From contig CAVZGO010000001.1 in assembly GCA_963774935.1 (NCBI GenBank), forward strand, positions 248,001-312,000: a stretch of DNA of 64,000 nucleotides, written 5' to 3'. The notes under the pieces were generated by a model, which saw nothing but the letters and a program-made list of their open reading frames with translations, ran no database searches and was not told the origin of the DNA. Made by a program: the position numbers and the translations under genes. Below, piece after piece: positions 8,782 to 18,406 of the stretch. Source of the DNA: CAVZGO01 sp963774935. Its GTDB lineage: Bacteria > Chloroflexota > Anaerolineae > Anaerolineales > UBA4823. How positions within the stretch are numbered: position 1 is the stretch's first letter; each line of letters starts with the position of its first letter.

Positions 8782-9903
8782 ATGTGCCCGATGAAAAGAA
8801 ATGTATTATCTACCCAAAAGCACAAGGCAGGCAGCAGCATGATGTCCTATCGAATGCTGGTGCTAGCTTTCCTTATTTTCAGTCTTGTTATCTTATCTTC
8901 TGGATGCACAGGTTATCCAGAAGAAGAACAAACAACAAGCTCTCAGGAGCTAACCTCTCCACAAGGAGAAGTCCCACCTGATCAAGCTATTGGAGAACAA
9001 TCCACCTCACTGCCACCTGCTGAGCCTGTTCCACCCACAGCGACCAGCACAATCGAGCTCCCCACCCCGATACCATCGCCGACGATCGAGCCGACAATTG
9101 CTCCCCCCACGCCTGTCCCGCCCTTGCGTTTTGCTGTCATCGGTGACTACGGCAGCGGTGAGCAACAAGCCGCAGATGTTGCCGCTCTCGTCAAGAGCTG
9201 GAACCCCGAATTCATTGTCACTGTTGGCGATAACAATTACCCGGTTGGGGCAGCCGAAACGATTGATCAGAACATTGGCCAGTTCTACCACGAATACATC
9301 TTCCCCTATCAAGGCCAATATGGCGAAGGATCAAGCACCTTCCGCTTCTTTCCAACCCTGGGCAACCATGATTGGGATACTCAAGGAGCACAACCCTACT
9401 TAGATTACTTTACCCTGCCGGGCAATGAACGCTATTACGATGTCACCTGGGGACCCGTGCATATTTTTGCCTTGAATAGCGATTCACGTGAACCAGATGG
9501 CGTGGGACGCAGCTCGATCCAGGCGCAATGGCTGAAAGAACGCCTGGCAGCCTCCACTTTGCCCTGGAAACTTGTGGTCATGCACGTACCCGTGTATTCA
9601 TCAGGAATGTGGGGTGGAATCGATTGGATGTTATGGCCTTTTCAGGAGTGGGGCGCAACAGCGGTGCTATCAGGTCATGATCATGACTATGAGCGCCTGA
9701 TTATCGATGGCATTCCTTACTTCGTTAACGGCCTGGGAGGTGGAGAAATTTATTATTTCAAGGATCCGGTGCCAGGCAGCCAGGTTCGTTACGATGCCGA
9801 TTACGGCGCGATGCTGGTCACTGCTGACTTGCAGCAGATAACTTTTGAGTTTTATACCCGCTGGGGTGAATTAATTGATCGTTACCAGGTGGTTGCACCA
9901 TAA
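8782..9903 (+). CDS. Metallophosphoesterase lipoprotein (acid phosphatase-like)
   Basis: A lipoprotein signal (LVLAFLIFSLVILSSGC) is followed by a Thr/Pro/Glu-rich linker and a calcineurin-like phosphoesterase domain from about residue 113. Metal ligands are visible: GDYGSG, VGDNNYP, LGNHDWD, VMHVPVYS and SGHDHDYE. The layout resembles tartrate-resistant purple acid phosphatases. The start is uncertain: ATGs at 8782, 8791, 8839 and 8842 all keep the signal peptide. Only 14 bases follow the M1 fusion gene, so the two secreted enzymes are probably one operon. Substrate unknown. Confidence 0.88.
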   Translation: MCPMKRNVLSTQKHKAGSSMMSYRMLVLAFLIFSLVILSSGCTGYPEEEQTTSSQELTSPQGEVPPDQAIGEQSTSLPPAEPVPPTATSTIELPTPIPSPTIEPTIAPPTPVPPLRFAVIGDYGSGEQQAADVAALVKSWNPEFIVTVGDNNYPVGAAETIDQNIGQFYHEYIFPYQGQYGEGSSTFRFFPTLGNHDWDTQGAQPYLDYFTLPGNERYYDVTWGPVHIFALNSDSREPDGVGRSSIQAQWLKERLAASTLPWKLVVMHVPVYSSGMWGGIDWMLWPFQEWGATAVLSGHDHDYERLIIDGIPYFVNGLGGGEIYYFKDPVPGSQVRYDADYGAMLVTADLQQITFEFYTRWGELIDRYQVVAP

Positions 9904-9948
9904 GAATCCTCTTCCCATGCACCCATTGATAATTATTGGCTGACATTC

Positions 9949-9978
9949 TTGACAGCAAGCTTATTACCGTGATAAACT
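9949..9978 (+). promoter_or_regulatory. Sigma70-type promoter of the small RNA
   Basis: TTGACA (9949-9954), an 18-base spacer and TAAACT (9973-9978), in a 350-base stretch without a convincing gene. It should start transcription near 9985, just ahead of the folded RNA that ends at the 10135-10167 terminator. Confidence 0.65.
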
Positions 9979-9984
9979 CGAGAC

Positions 9985-10167
9985 GTTCTAAGAAACCATT
10001 AAGGAAACTCGCAAAAATGATAAACTACAGCGCATTCATTTTGAGGAACCTTTGCAGCGAAGCCGGCAAGGTTGAAATTCCTTGTCGCAGTGCGCCTGTA
10101 GACTTTTGATAGCAATGAGTAATTCTTCTCTTGTCCACGGGCGCACTCAAGACCCGTGGTTTTTTTA
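9985..10167 (+). ncRNA. Structured small RNA of about 180 nt, 6S-RNA-like shape (unassigned)
   Basis: The stretch lies between a promoter and a strong terminator and has no coding character. By eye it folds into one long hairpin: GGAACCTTTGC (10042-10052) with GCAAGGTT; CTACAG-CGCATT with AGTGCG-C-CTGTAG around it; then a large unpaired bubble (AAAATGATAAA opposite CTTTTGATA) closed by ACTC/GAGT. A rod with a wide central bubble and about 180 nt length is what 6S RNA looks like. 6S RNA is not conserved in sequence, so this is only a shape argument. It could instead be a leader of the downstream GNAT operon. Confidence 0.5.
10135..10167 (+). terminator. Intrinsic terminator of the small RNA
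   Basis: CCACGGG (10135-10141) pairs with CCCGTGG (10153-10159), followed at once by seven T bases and ATTTATT. A canonical Rho-independent terminator 85 bases before the next gene. Confidence 0.85.
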
Positions 10168-10253
10168 TTTATTAGCCAACCCACTGGATTGCCGTAACAC
10201 AAGAAAAGTATCATTACAATCAGCAAGCATGATAAGAACGGAGGTTAACGAAA

Positions 10254-10820
10254 ATGACTATCCAAACTCCTCTATTTGATGGGCAATTGGTGCGCCTGGG
10301 TCCGATCGACTTTGAGAATGACCCGGTCATTGAGTCGTCCTGGACACACCAACCGGACTATTTACGATCCTTAACCGGGGATTGGGCGTACCCGCGCTCG
10401 CCCGAGCAGATCAAAAAACAGTATGAAGCTATCGAGAAAGAATGCGAAGAGAGCAAGTCACAATACTACTTTGCCATCCGGTTAAAAGAAGACGATCGAT
10501 TGCTGGGTTTCGCCACAGTTTATTGGGTTCAATGGAACCATGGTACAGGGTGGTTCAGGCTCGCTATCGGAGACCAGGCTGACCGCCAGAAAGGTTATGG
10601 CGGTGAAGCATTAGCCATGCTGCTGCGCTTTTGTTTTAACGAGCTCAACCTCTATCGCCTGTCAATAATCATCGCTGAATACAACCTGGTAGCCCAGCAT
10701 ATGCTTGAAAAGGCTGGCTTCACACTCGAGGTGAAACGGCGGGAAGCACTCCACCGGGATGGGCGACGATGGGATTACTATCACTACGGATTGCTGGCAC
10801 ATGAGTGGAGGTTGCAATGA
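10254..10820 (+). CDS. GNAT acetyltransferase, RimJ/RimL type
   Basis: A 188-residue Acetyltransf_3-type protein. The acetyl-CoA loop is in DRQKGYGGEALAML (about residues 105-118), followed by the LYRLSIIIAEYNLVAQHMLEKAGF block typical of RimJ/RimL-like N-acetyltransferases. The acceptor substrate cannot be read from sequence. The ATG has GGAGG 11 bases upstream. It overlaps the next GNAT gene by ATGA (10817-10820), so the two are translationally coupled tandem paralogues. Confidence 0.9.
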   Translation: MTIQTPLFDGQLVRLGPIDFENDPVIESSWTHQPDYLRSLTGDWAYPRSPEQIKKQYEAIEKECEESKSQYYFAIRLKEDDRLLGFATVYWVQWNHGTGWFRLAIGDQADRQKGYGGEALAMLLRFCFNELNLYRLSIIIAEYNLVAQHMLEKAGFTLEVKRREALHRDGRRWDYYHYGLLAHEWRLQ

Positions 10821-11391
10821 ACAGCCAGATGTGGACTGGAGAAAAAGTACGCCTGTCAATGGATAATCCTGATGTCATGGCTGATGCATTATGCTCACTG
10901 GTCACGCGACTCAGAATATTTCCGCCTGCTCGATTCCAGCCCCGCTCAACTGTGGTCAGTGAAAAAGTTTAAGGAATGGTTGAGCAAAGATCTGGAGAAA
11001 CCGCCGCAGACAGAAATTTTCTTTTCAATTCGTGCATTGGAAGACAACCGACTCCTTGGTTTTGTTGGGCTTAGGTGGTATACAATGGAGCCAGGGAGAT
11101 GCCTGGGTTGCCATTGGAATTGGCGACCGGCAGGATTGGGGAAAGGGTTATGGCACTGATGCCATGCGCTTGATCCTGGATTATGCATTTCGTGAGCTGA
11201 ATTTACACCGCGTCTCTCTGGATGTTTTTTCCTACAACCCGCGCGCCATTCGCTCATATGAAAAAGCTGGATTCAAAATCGAAGGTCGGGTGAAGAATAC
11301 CTTGCTGCGCGAAGGTCAGCGTTATGACGAGGTTTTCATGGGCATCCTGCGCAGCGAGTGGGAATCGGCTTATAAACAAGTAGGGGAATAA
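10817..11391 (+). CDS. GNAT acetyltransferase, RimJ/RimL type (two frame breaks)
   Basis: Three reading frames in series make one GNAT of 190 residues like its upstream neighbour: MNSQMWTGEKVRLSMDNPD, then HWSRDSEYFRLLDSSPAQL, then GIQWSQGDAWVAIGIGDR and the acetyl-CoA loop DWGKGYGTDAM. Removing one T of 10889-10890 and one G of 11074-11075 restores a continuous protein. As read, the first frame ends after about 51 codons. Either a recent pseudogene or, more likely given the same break type elsewhere here, base-duplication errors. Substrate unknown. Confidence 0.7.
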
Positions 11392-11408
11392 AAACTCAAG
11401 GAGCAGCT

Positions 11409-12020
11409 ATGAACTATCGAGCAGTCATTTGGGATCTTGGTGGTGTATTGGTTCGCACCGATGATCCACTCCCTCGCCAGGCACTGGCACAGCGCCTGGG
11501 GCATACGCGCGCCAGCCTGGATCAGCTAGTATTCGGCGGTGAATCATCTCGGCGCGCTCAATTGGGTGAGCTCACAGAACAACAGCACTGGGAAAATGTA
11601 CGCCAGATGCTGGGGTTGCAGATCGAAGCGCTCAGTGAATTCCAGCGTGAATTCTGGGACGGCGACCGGTTGGACCATGAGCTGGTGGATTTCATTCGTT
11701 CACTGCGCCGCGATTATCGCACTGGCTTACTCAGTAATAACTTCTCGAGCTTACGCAGCAATCTGTCAACCCACTGGCAAATCGCCGATGCATTCGATGT
11801 CATCGTGATATCCAGCGAGGTCCACCTGCTCAAACCCGATGCACGTATTTACCAGTTAGCGCTTGAGCAACTGCAGGTTGAACCTGAGCAGGCTATATTC
11901 GTCGATGACTTCATTGAAAACATCAATGGCGCTCAAGCAGCAGGCATGCAGGTGGTGCATTTTCAAAATCCACGACAGGCAAAAGCAGAGTTAATCCGAT
12001 TGTTGGGGAACAAGGCTTGA
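11409..12020 (+). CDS. HAD-superfamily hydrolase, class IA-like
   Basis: A 203-residue HAD phosphatase-like protein. Motif I is WDLGGVLV (nucleophile Asp9), motif II is the Ser/Asn of GLLSNN, the motif III lysine is in LKPDARIY, and motif IV is the acid pair in FVDDFIENI. A helical cap lies between motifs I and II. Members hydrolyse small phosphorylated metabolites or haloacids; the substrate is not evident. SD AAGGAGC precedes the ATG. It follows the tandem GNAT genes by 17 bases. Confidence 0.88.
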   Translation: MNYRAVIWDLGGVLVRTDDPLPRQALAQRLGHTRASLDQLVFGGESSRRAQLGELTEQQHWENVRQMLGLQIEALSEFQREFWDGDRLDHELVDFIRSLRRDYRTGLLSNNFSSLRSNLSTHWQIADAFDVIVISSEVHLLKPDARIYQLALEQLQVEPEQAIFVDDFIENINGAQAAGMQVVHFQNPRQAKAELIRLLGNKA

Positions 12021-12144
12021 TGAGTATCAAAGGCATGGTTACACCTAACGCCTGGGGAGATCAACCGGATGCTCCAAGGACCTGGCTCAAAGTCGCTATG
12101 TTGAGTGAATTTCTATTATTCGAAGTATCTTTTGGAGGACTGCC

Positions 12145-13540
12145 ATGGATTTGCTCTCTTTGACCTTGATGGAGGCCAGCAATTTAATCCAATCAGGTCA
12201 GCTCTCACCGGTTGAATTAACACAGGCATACCTGGAGCGCATCGACCGGTTAAATCCAGGATTGAATGCATTCATCAAAACGACAGCCGAGCTGGCATTA
12301 AGTCAGGCAAAGCAAGCTGAGGCAGTTCTGCAAAAGAAGAAAGCGCCTGCCAGCCCTCTCCTGGGGATACCAGTGACGCTAAAAGACCTGTACGAAACAC
12401 GTCAAATCACCACGACTGCAGGCTCTCGATTCTTCCAGGATAATTGTACCGAAGAAGGATGCTGCAGTTGTCCAAAAGCTTTTCCAGGCTGGAGCGGTAT
12501 TGTTGGGCAAAACGAACATGCACGAGATTGCGCTGGGTGTTACCAATGTGAACCCACATTTCGGTGCCTGTCACAACCCCTGGGATCTAGCCAGGGTCAC
12601 CGGAGGATCTTCCGGAGGCTCAGCTGCGGCGCTTGCAGCAAGGTTGTGCCTTGGATCGATGGGAACGGACAGCGGCGGCTCCATCCGTATACCTGCCTCC
12701 CTGTGTGGAATTGTCGGGCTCAAGCCAACCTTTGGGAGAGTCAGTCTGCGCGGGGTCATCCCCCTGAGCTGGAATACCGATCATGCCGGACCCATGGCGC
12801 GTTGTGTATCTGATGTTGCATTATTGTTCCAATCCATTGCCGGATATGACCCGTTGGACCCCGCATCGGTCCGAAAGCACCGCCCAGAAGTAATGAAAGA
12901 ACTGGACGCCGGGGTAAAAGGATGGCGCATTGCGCTGGCGCGTGGTGATTACTTCGATCCCACGGAAACTGTGGTATCGCAATCTGTAATAAAGGCAGCC
13001 CAGGTGTTAGAACAACTCGGCGCCCATGTAGATGCAGTGGACTTTCCCGGGTTGATGGAAGCAGCTCAAGCCAACGGCTTGATGGTCACCAGCGATGCAG
13101 CCGCCTATCACCGCCAGCGGATGCATGATCATCCGGATTGGTTTGGTAAAGATGTGCTGATGCGCTTACAATCTGGGGCTGCATTCACCTCCAGTGAGTA
13201 TATCCTGGCGCGTCGCAGCCAGGTTGAGCTCAGGCGTCGTTTCGAAGACTTTTTTAAGCGTTATGACCTGTTACTGATGCCAACTACTCCGGTGTGCGCC
13301 CCTCCAATTGATGGGCCGGATGCCGTCGAGCAGGCGCGATTGTTAACCCGGTACACCTCCCCGTTCAATTTGACCGGGCTACCAGCGCTTTCTCTGCCAT
13401 GCGGTTTCAACATCGAAGGTCTACCAATTGGACTGCAGATGATTTCGCGTCCATGGGATGAAGCAGGCCTGCTGCGTGCAGCTTATGCATACGAACAGTC
13501 TGCCGGCTGGTGGACAAGGACACCCGATCTAATCAGTTAA
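12145..13540 (+). CDS. Amidase signature family enzyme (frame break at 12457)
   Basis: An amidase or Asp/Glu-tRNA amidotransferase A-like hydrolase of 464 residues after restoration. The catalytic triad of the family is visible: Lys in LKDLYET, the cis-Ser in GGSSGGSAAA, and the Ser nucleophile in GTDSGGSIRIPAS. As read, the first frame breaks after NCTEE. Removing one G of 12457-12458 gives DAAVVQKLFQAGAVLLGKTN and joins the second frame. No gatB/gatC neighbours are present, so a stand-alone amidase is more likely than GatA. SD GGAGG at about 12134 supports the start. Confidence 0.87.
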
Positions 13541-13545
13541 CACTT

Positions 13546-14817
13546 ATGACCGTACACACACCACTGTTTACACAGTTGCGGAGTTTTCAACGTCCAGCCC
13601 GCCTGTTCTTATTGGCGACGGTTATCGACGGTATTACGTACAGCTCCTGGAGCCTTTTCTTCAACTACTATATGCTGGGGCGCGGGTTCGATCGTGAATT
13701 CCTTGGGCTGGTTACAACAGTAAATTCCTCAGCGGCTCTACTTTTAGGGATACCGCTGGGGATGCTCTCAGATCGGATTGGTCGCAAGCGCGCAATGCTG
13801 CTCGGCGTTTTCATCTATTCAGCCGCTAGCGCACTGCAGATCACCGTTCAACAGCCTGCCTTTATCCTGGTATGCGGTTTCATGGTAGGTGTGGGAAATT
13901 CCCTGTATTTTCTCAGCCATGCTCCCTTTATGATGAAAGCATCGGATGAGAATAATCGCACCTTACTCTTTTCGTTGAACTTTGGCCTGATCACCCTGTC
14001 TGGAGCTGTCGGAAGTCTTTTCGCCGGGCAGCTTCCCGCGCTGTTTGGTAACTATCTCAACGTAGCACCAACAAGTTACCAGGCGTATCAGGCAGTGCTG
14101 CTGGTATCGGTAATCCTCGGGTCGATGTCGCTGATACCACTCAGTATGCTGCCTGGTCGACGCGAGCAGACCTCAAATGCGCCTGCACCGGTGACAGTGC
14201 ATAAACCCGCTTTCTGGCAGGTGATATCCAAAAAAATAACCATCCAACTTGCATTGCCGAACCTTCTGATTGGCTTAGGTGCTGCAATCCTGATTCCATA
14301 TATCAATCTCTTCTTTCGCGACACGTTCGAGATACCCGATCAGACTCTAGGGGTTTTGTACGGTCTATCGGCGTTGCTAACCGGGCTTGGTGTACTGATT
14401 GGCCCTCGCCTGGCGATAAATTTGGGCAGCAAGATTCGGGCTGTCGTAGTCACCCAGGGGCTTAGCCTGGCCTTCCTCCTTGTCATGGGCTTTATCCCGA
14501 TATTTTGGGTGGCAGCCGTTGCTTTCCTGCTCAGAGGCGCGCTAATGAACATGGCTGTACCCCTCTACAGTGCATTTGCAATGGAACGCGTAGGAGAAAG
14601 CGAGCAAGCTACCGTAAACAGTGTGAAAGAAATGGCGTGGACAGTGGGCTGGGTGGTTGGTCCAATTTTCTCGGGTTACATCCAGCAACGCAGCGGATTC
14701 ACCCCCTTGTTTGTGATCACAGCGATCTTGTATGCCGGTGCCATCTTTTTAACCCAATTATTTTTCAAACACTCTGAGCAAAGTGTGGTTAATGTAGATT
14801 TAGAAGGAGCAACATGA
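13546..14817 (+). CDS. MFS transporter, probable exporter
   Basis: A 423-residue membrane protein with about 12 hydrophobic helices. The MFS signature lies in the loop after helix 2 (GMLSDRIGRKRAML, about residues 74-87). A hydrophilic central loop (about residues 205-225) separates the two six-helix halves. The start at 13546 lies five bases after the amidase stop; a start at 13510 inside the amidase is possible but would add non-hydrophobic residues. It overlaps the next GNAT gene by ATGA, indicating coupling. Substrate unknown. Confidence 0.88.
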   Translation: MTVHTPLFTQLRSFQRPARLFLLATVIDGITYSSWSLFFNYYMLGRGFDREFLGLVTTVNSSAALLLGIPLGMLSDRIGRKRAMLLGVFIYSAASALQITVQQPAFILVCGFMVGVGNSLYFLSHAPFMMKASDENNRTLLFSLNFGLITLSGAVGSLFAGQLPALFGNYLNVAPTSYQAYQAVLLVSVILGSMSLIPLSMLPGRREQTSNAPAPVTVHKPAFWQVISKKITIQLALPNLLIGLGAAILIPYINLFFRDTFEIPDQTLGVLYGLSALLTGLGVLIGPRLAINLGSKIRAVVVTQGLSLAFLLVMGFIPIFWVAAVAFLLRGALMNMAVPLYSAFAMERVGESEQATVNSVKEMAWTVGWVVGPIFSGYIQQRSGFTPLFVITAILYAGAIFLTQLFFKHSEQSVVNVDLEGAT

Positions 14818-15854
14818 TGAACAACAAAAATTCCCCTGCAATTCCAACAGCTTTAGGAATTTACACCTGGCGACCCGCTGAAGCAAAGGACGCGCCTGGA
14901 TTGCACCAGTTAATGATGGATATCGAAGCTGTCGATCGGCGTGGTTTTGCTTCAACTTTAGAAGAACGGGAGCGTGATTTTCAAGATCCCGAATGCCACA
15001 CTCCGAGTGATTCAATGCTGGCAGTCACTTCCTCAGGGCAGATCGTTGCCTCCGGTTGGATCTTTTCCCCTCCTCCGTCCGAAAGTGAGCATCTGGTTGT
15101 CCTCTGGGGCGAGGTGCACCCTGCACACCGGCAGCGGGGCCTGGGATGTTATTTATTGAACTGGATGGAATGGCGTGGTGGTCAGATTCTGGGATTACGT
15201 CCAGAGAACTTACCACATGCCTTCCGCTGCAACTGCATGGATAACCTGTCCGACCGTGTTGAATTATTAGAGTCGAATGGCTATCAGCAGGTGCGCTCTT
15301 ATTACCGAATGCGCCGGGATTTAGGCACGCCGATACCAGAATGGAGCATCCCCTCGGGGGTTCGATTTACTCCCTGGCAACCAGAACGGAATCTGGAAGT
15401 CATGGATGTGTTTAATGCTACTTTTCGTGATCACTGGGGCTTTATTCCAATATATGAAAAGCTCTGGGAGCTTTTCATGACCGGACATCCTGACTTTCGT
15501 CCTGACCTCTCCTGGTTGGCGCTGGCAGCAGACGCTCAAGGGGAAGAGCGAGTCATCGGGTTTTCTGTGAACCAGGTGCGAGAAGCAGATAACGCGGCTG
15601 AAGGAATTCGCCAGGGTTGGATCCAGGATCTGGGTGTATTGCGAAACTGGCGAAAAAAAGGCATCGCGACTGGATTGCTCTGCGCTTCAATGGAGAGCTT
15701 CAAGGCTGCAGGTTTGGATTATGCTGGTCTGGCTGTGGACACCGAGAACCTGACTGGGGCGCTGCACCTGTATGAGCGGGTCGGATTTTTGAAAATAAAC
15801 CGGTCACTTGCATTTGGGAAAACAATTTTTACCCCCGAAACATCAGTTGAATAA
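14814..15854 (+). CDS. Double-domain GNAT acetyltransferase
   Basis: 346 residues holding two GNAT folds in tandem. The first (about 15-165) has the acetyl-CoA loop HRQRGLGCYLLN. The second (about 175-340) has RNWRKKGIATGLL, then YAGLAVDTENLTGALHLYER and VGF. Double-GNAT proteins often use only one half catalytically; both loops look intact here. AAGGAG precedes the ATG, which overlaps the MFS stop. The tight amidase-MFS-GNAT-GNAT spacing suggests one transcription unit, perhaps for modification and export of a small molecule (inference). Confidence 0.86.
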   Translation: MMNNKNSPAIPTALGIYTWRPAEAKDAPGLHQLMMDIEAVDRRGFASTLEERERDFQDPECHTPSDSMLAVTSSGQIVASGWIFSPPPSESEHLVVLWGEVHPAHRQRGLGCYLLNWMEWRGGQILGLRPENLPHAFRCNCMDNLSDRVELLESNGYQQVRSYYRMRRDLGTPIPEWSIPSGVRFTPWQPERNLEVMDVFNATFRDHWGFIPIYEKLWELFMTGHPDFRPDLSWLALAADAQGEERVIGFSVNQVREADNAAEGIRQGWIQDLGVLRNWRKKGIATGLLCASMESFKAAGLDYAGLAVDTENLTGALHLYERVGFLKINRSLAFGKTIFTPETSVE

Positions 15855-15866
15855 GTGAGGAGAATC

Positions 15867-17222
15867 ATGCCTGAAATGCGGAAACAAGCACCTCTTAATC
15901 AAGACCTTGGTGATGGGTTAATCCTGCGCCTGGCTACTGAAGCCGATGCCCAGGCACTGGCTGAGTTCAACAGCCGGATTCACAGCGATTTCGGACCGGA
16001 TAAACCAGACGAGCGAGTCGCCGCCTGGACCAGTGACCTGCTTGTCCGACCACATCCCACCTTTAAACCGGGCGACTTTACGCTGGTAGAAGACACCCAG
16101 GCAAAGAAAATCGTATCGAGCTTGAATCTGATCCCGCAACGATGGACCTATGGAGGCATATCGTTTGGTGTTGGTCGCCCTGAGCTGGTGGGTACAGATC
16201 CAGATTACCGCAACCGCGGCCTGGTGCGTCGCCAATTCAATCTGATCCACCAGTGGTGTCTCGAGCGAGAGCTCCCCATACAGGCAATCACCGGCATTCC
16301 ATATTATTATCGTCTGTTTGGCTATGAGATGGCAATGGACCTTGGAGGTGGCAGAAGAGGATCAATCGACAAAGTCATCAAGCTACGTGATGGTCAGGAG
16401 GAGCCGTACCAGATCTTACCAGCCCAGGTTGAAGACCTGCCGTTTATCGCCAGCCTGGACGATCACGCCAGCCACCGCTATCCAGTAAACTGCCAGCGAG
16501 ACCTCGAGTTATGGCGATATGAACTGGATGGAAAAAGCGATAAAAATGTTAACCGGAGCGAGCTGAAAATCATTACCAGATCAGGCGGCGATCGTGTCGG
16601 GTACCTGGCACACTCTCCCTATTTGTGGAAGGCGGGTCTGACAGCCACAACTTATGAGCTTCTACCCGGCGTTTCCTGGGCACAGGTCACACCGAGCGTG
16701 GTTCGCTACCTGGTGAGCACCGGGAAACAACTCACCGTACAAGAGGGCAAAGATACTGAATTGCCCGGATTTGCTTTCTGGCTTGGACAGGATCACCCGG
16801 TTTACCATGTCCTTCACGATACCCTTCCCTACCAACGGAAGCCCTATGCATGGTATGTGCGCGTGCCAGATCTTCCCGCATTTCTAACGCTAGTCCGACC
16901 GGTATTGAATAACAGGCTGAAGGAATCTTATTATGCCGGACATAGCAAAGAGATAAAAATCACCTTCTACCATACCGGGATCAAGCTAGTCATTGAAAAT
17001 GGTATTGTAAATCTGGTCGAGTCCTGGCAGCCTGCACCTGTTGGACATGCTGGTGACGCAGCCTTCCCTGGCTTGACTTTCCTGCAGCTGTTGTTCGGCT
17101 ACAGGTCTTTCGAAGAATTAAATTATGCTTTTGCAGATTGCTGGTGGGAGGATGATGAAACCTTCGGCTTGTTAAACGCCTTGTTTCCAAAACAACCGGT
17201 AAACATCTGGCCTATTTCATAA
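15867..17222 (+). CDS. Eis-like GNAT acetyltransferase
   Basis: About 451 residues, with an N-terminal GNAT domain whose acetyl-CoA loop is GTDPDYRNRGLVRRQF. A second degenerate GNAT region and a C-terminal SCP2-like part follow, the layout of Eis-type enzymes that acetylate amines. GAGGAG stands five bases before the ATG at 15867, which is preferred over the GTG at 15855. It is the last of a run of four GNAT genes in 7 kb. No resistance function should be read into it without data. Confidence 0.8.
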   Translation: MPEMRKQAPLNQDLGDGLILRLATEADAQALAEFNSRIHSDFGPDKPDERVAAWTSDLLVRPHPTFKPGDFTLVEDTQAKKIVSSLNLIPQRWTYGGISFGVGRPELVGTDPDYRNRGLVRRQFNLIHQWCLERELPIQAITGIPYYYRLFGYEMAMDLGGGRRGSIDKVIKLRDGQEEPYQILPAQVEDLPFIASLDDHASHRYPVNCQRDLELWRYELDGKSDKNVNRSELKIITRSGGDRVGYLAHSPYLWKAGLTATTYELLPGVSWAQVTPSVVRYLVSTGKQLTVQEGKDTELPGFAFWLGQDHPVYHVLHDTLPYQRKPYAWYVRVPDLPAFLTLVRPVLNNRLKESYYAGHSKEIKITFYHTGIKLVIENGIVNLVESWQPAPVGHAGDAAFPGLTFLQLLFGYRSFEELNYAFADCWWEDDETFGLLNALFPKQPVNIWPIS

Positions 17223-17232
17223 GAAAACGACT

Positions 17233-17260
17233 GTGAGGGCGCTAGCGAAAGCGCCCTCAC
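17233..17260. terminator. Hairpin between convergent genes
   Basis: Perfect 11-bp stem GTGAGGGCGCT/AGCGCCCTCAC (17233-17243 with 17250-17260) and 6-base loop. It lies between the convergent Eis-like gene and ilvE. There is no T-tract on either side, so termination is inferred from position and stem strength. Confidence 0.55.
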
Positions 17261-17289
17261 GGCTAAAATCGAAGTAATTAGGCTCTTGA

Positions 17290-18234
17290 TTACAGTGCCA
17301 TCACAGGAGCCTTCACATATACTGGCTCCACCCAATGGGCATACTTTCGAAACCGCCCGCGCACCACTTCTTCAAAACTTTCACGCAAGTGTGATGTAAT
17401 GGGACCCATCACGCCAGTTCCCACTAGACGGTGATCCACCCTGGTGATGGCGGTGATTTCGGCGGCTGTTCCGGTCATGAACAACTCTTCACAAAGATAA
17501 ATTTCTGTGCGGTCGATCGGTCTTTCGATCACTTTCAAACCCATCTCCTCCTGGGCGAGCTCGATGGCAGTTCGGCGAGTGATCCCTTCGAGGATATTCT
17601 CAGTTGCCGGCGGGGTGATCAGTACCCCATTGCGCACCATAAAGATATTCATGGCGCTGCCTTCGGAGATATGCCCGTCCTGGGTGAGCACGATAGCTTC
17701 GTCAAAACCAGCCCGCAAAGCATCGGTCTTGACAAATGCCGAGTTGGCATACGCACCGCTGATTTTTCCCCTGGCTGGGATCGCGTTGTCATCCACGCGC
17801 CGCCATGAGGAAACTGTCACATGGGCGTTCGTGTCATTCGAGATGTACTTCGCCATCGGCATCGCCACAATTGAGAGATCGTCGGTAAGACCGTGGAGTT
17901 TGACACCAATGAGCTCATCAGATTTATACGCTAATGGGCGGATGTAAATATCACGGTGGTAATTTTCTTTGCGCAACAAATCCATGACCACCTCAGTCAG
18001 ACTGCCCGGAGTATGCCCCAGATCCATATCCAACAAGCGTGAAGAGTCTAAAAATCTGCGAAAGTGATCAAACGGTCGAAAAACATAGAGCTGTTCTTGC
18101 TCAGAATTCCAGTAACCTCGCAAGCCTCCAAATACCGCGGTTCCATAATTGAGAGCATGGGTTAATACACCAACCTTAGCTTCTGAATACGGGACAATCT
18201 TACCTTTGAAATATGCATAATTTGGAAGGTCCAT
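17290..18234 (-). CDS. ilvE: Branched-chain amino acid aminotransferase
   Basis: Class IV PLP aminotransferase interconverting Leu/Ile/Val and their 2-oxo acids. The PLP lysine is in ARGKISGAYANSAFVK; the phosphate-binding region ILEGITRRTAIELA and the TGTAAEITAI block are typical of IlvE. Length 314 residues. The ATG at 18234 is chosen over one at 18276 because AGGAGA lies seven bases upstream and the product begins DLPNYAYFKGKIVPYSEAK, the usual N-terminus. Divergent from the gene at 18407. Confidence 0.95.
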   Translation of the reverse strand: MDLPNYAYFKGKIVPYSEAKVGVLTHALNYGTAVFGGLRGYWNSEQEQLYVFRPFDHFRRFLDSSRLLDMDLGHTPGSLTEVVMDLLRKENYHRDIYIRPLAYKSDELIGVKLHGLTDDLSIVAMPMAKYISNDTNAHVTVSSWRRVDDNAIPARGKISGAYANSAFVKTDALRAGFDEAIVLTQDGHISEGSAMNIFMVRNGVLITPPATENILEGITRRTAIELAQEEMGLKVIERPIDRTEIYLCEELFMTGTAAEITAITRVDHRLVGTGVMGPITSHLRESFEEVVRGRFRKYAHWVEPVYVKAPVMAL

Positions 18235-18334
18235 CCAAAATTCTCCTATGCCGGATCCCTGAATTTTTTCTAGCAACTTTTATTATAACAATTCATTTGG
18301 ATAGTTTATGTCATTTTTACAAAAACTTTAAGGG

Positions 18335-18364
18335 TTTTCACATTTAGAAAATTAGGTGTATACT
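18335..18364 (+). promoter_or_regulatory. Promoter upstream of the quinate-dehydrogenase-like gene
   Basis: TTTTCA (18335-18340), an 18-base spacer and TATACT (18359-18364), about 40 bases before the ATG. It sits in the AT-rich divergent interval shared with ilvE. Confidence 0.5.
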
Positions 18365-18406
18365 CTCAACGCAGAAGACGATAAAGAGCCATTGGAGTCA
18401 TTATTC

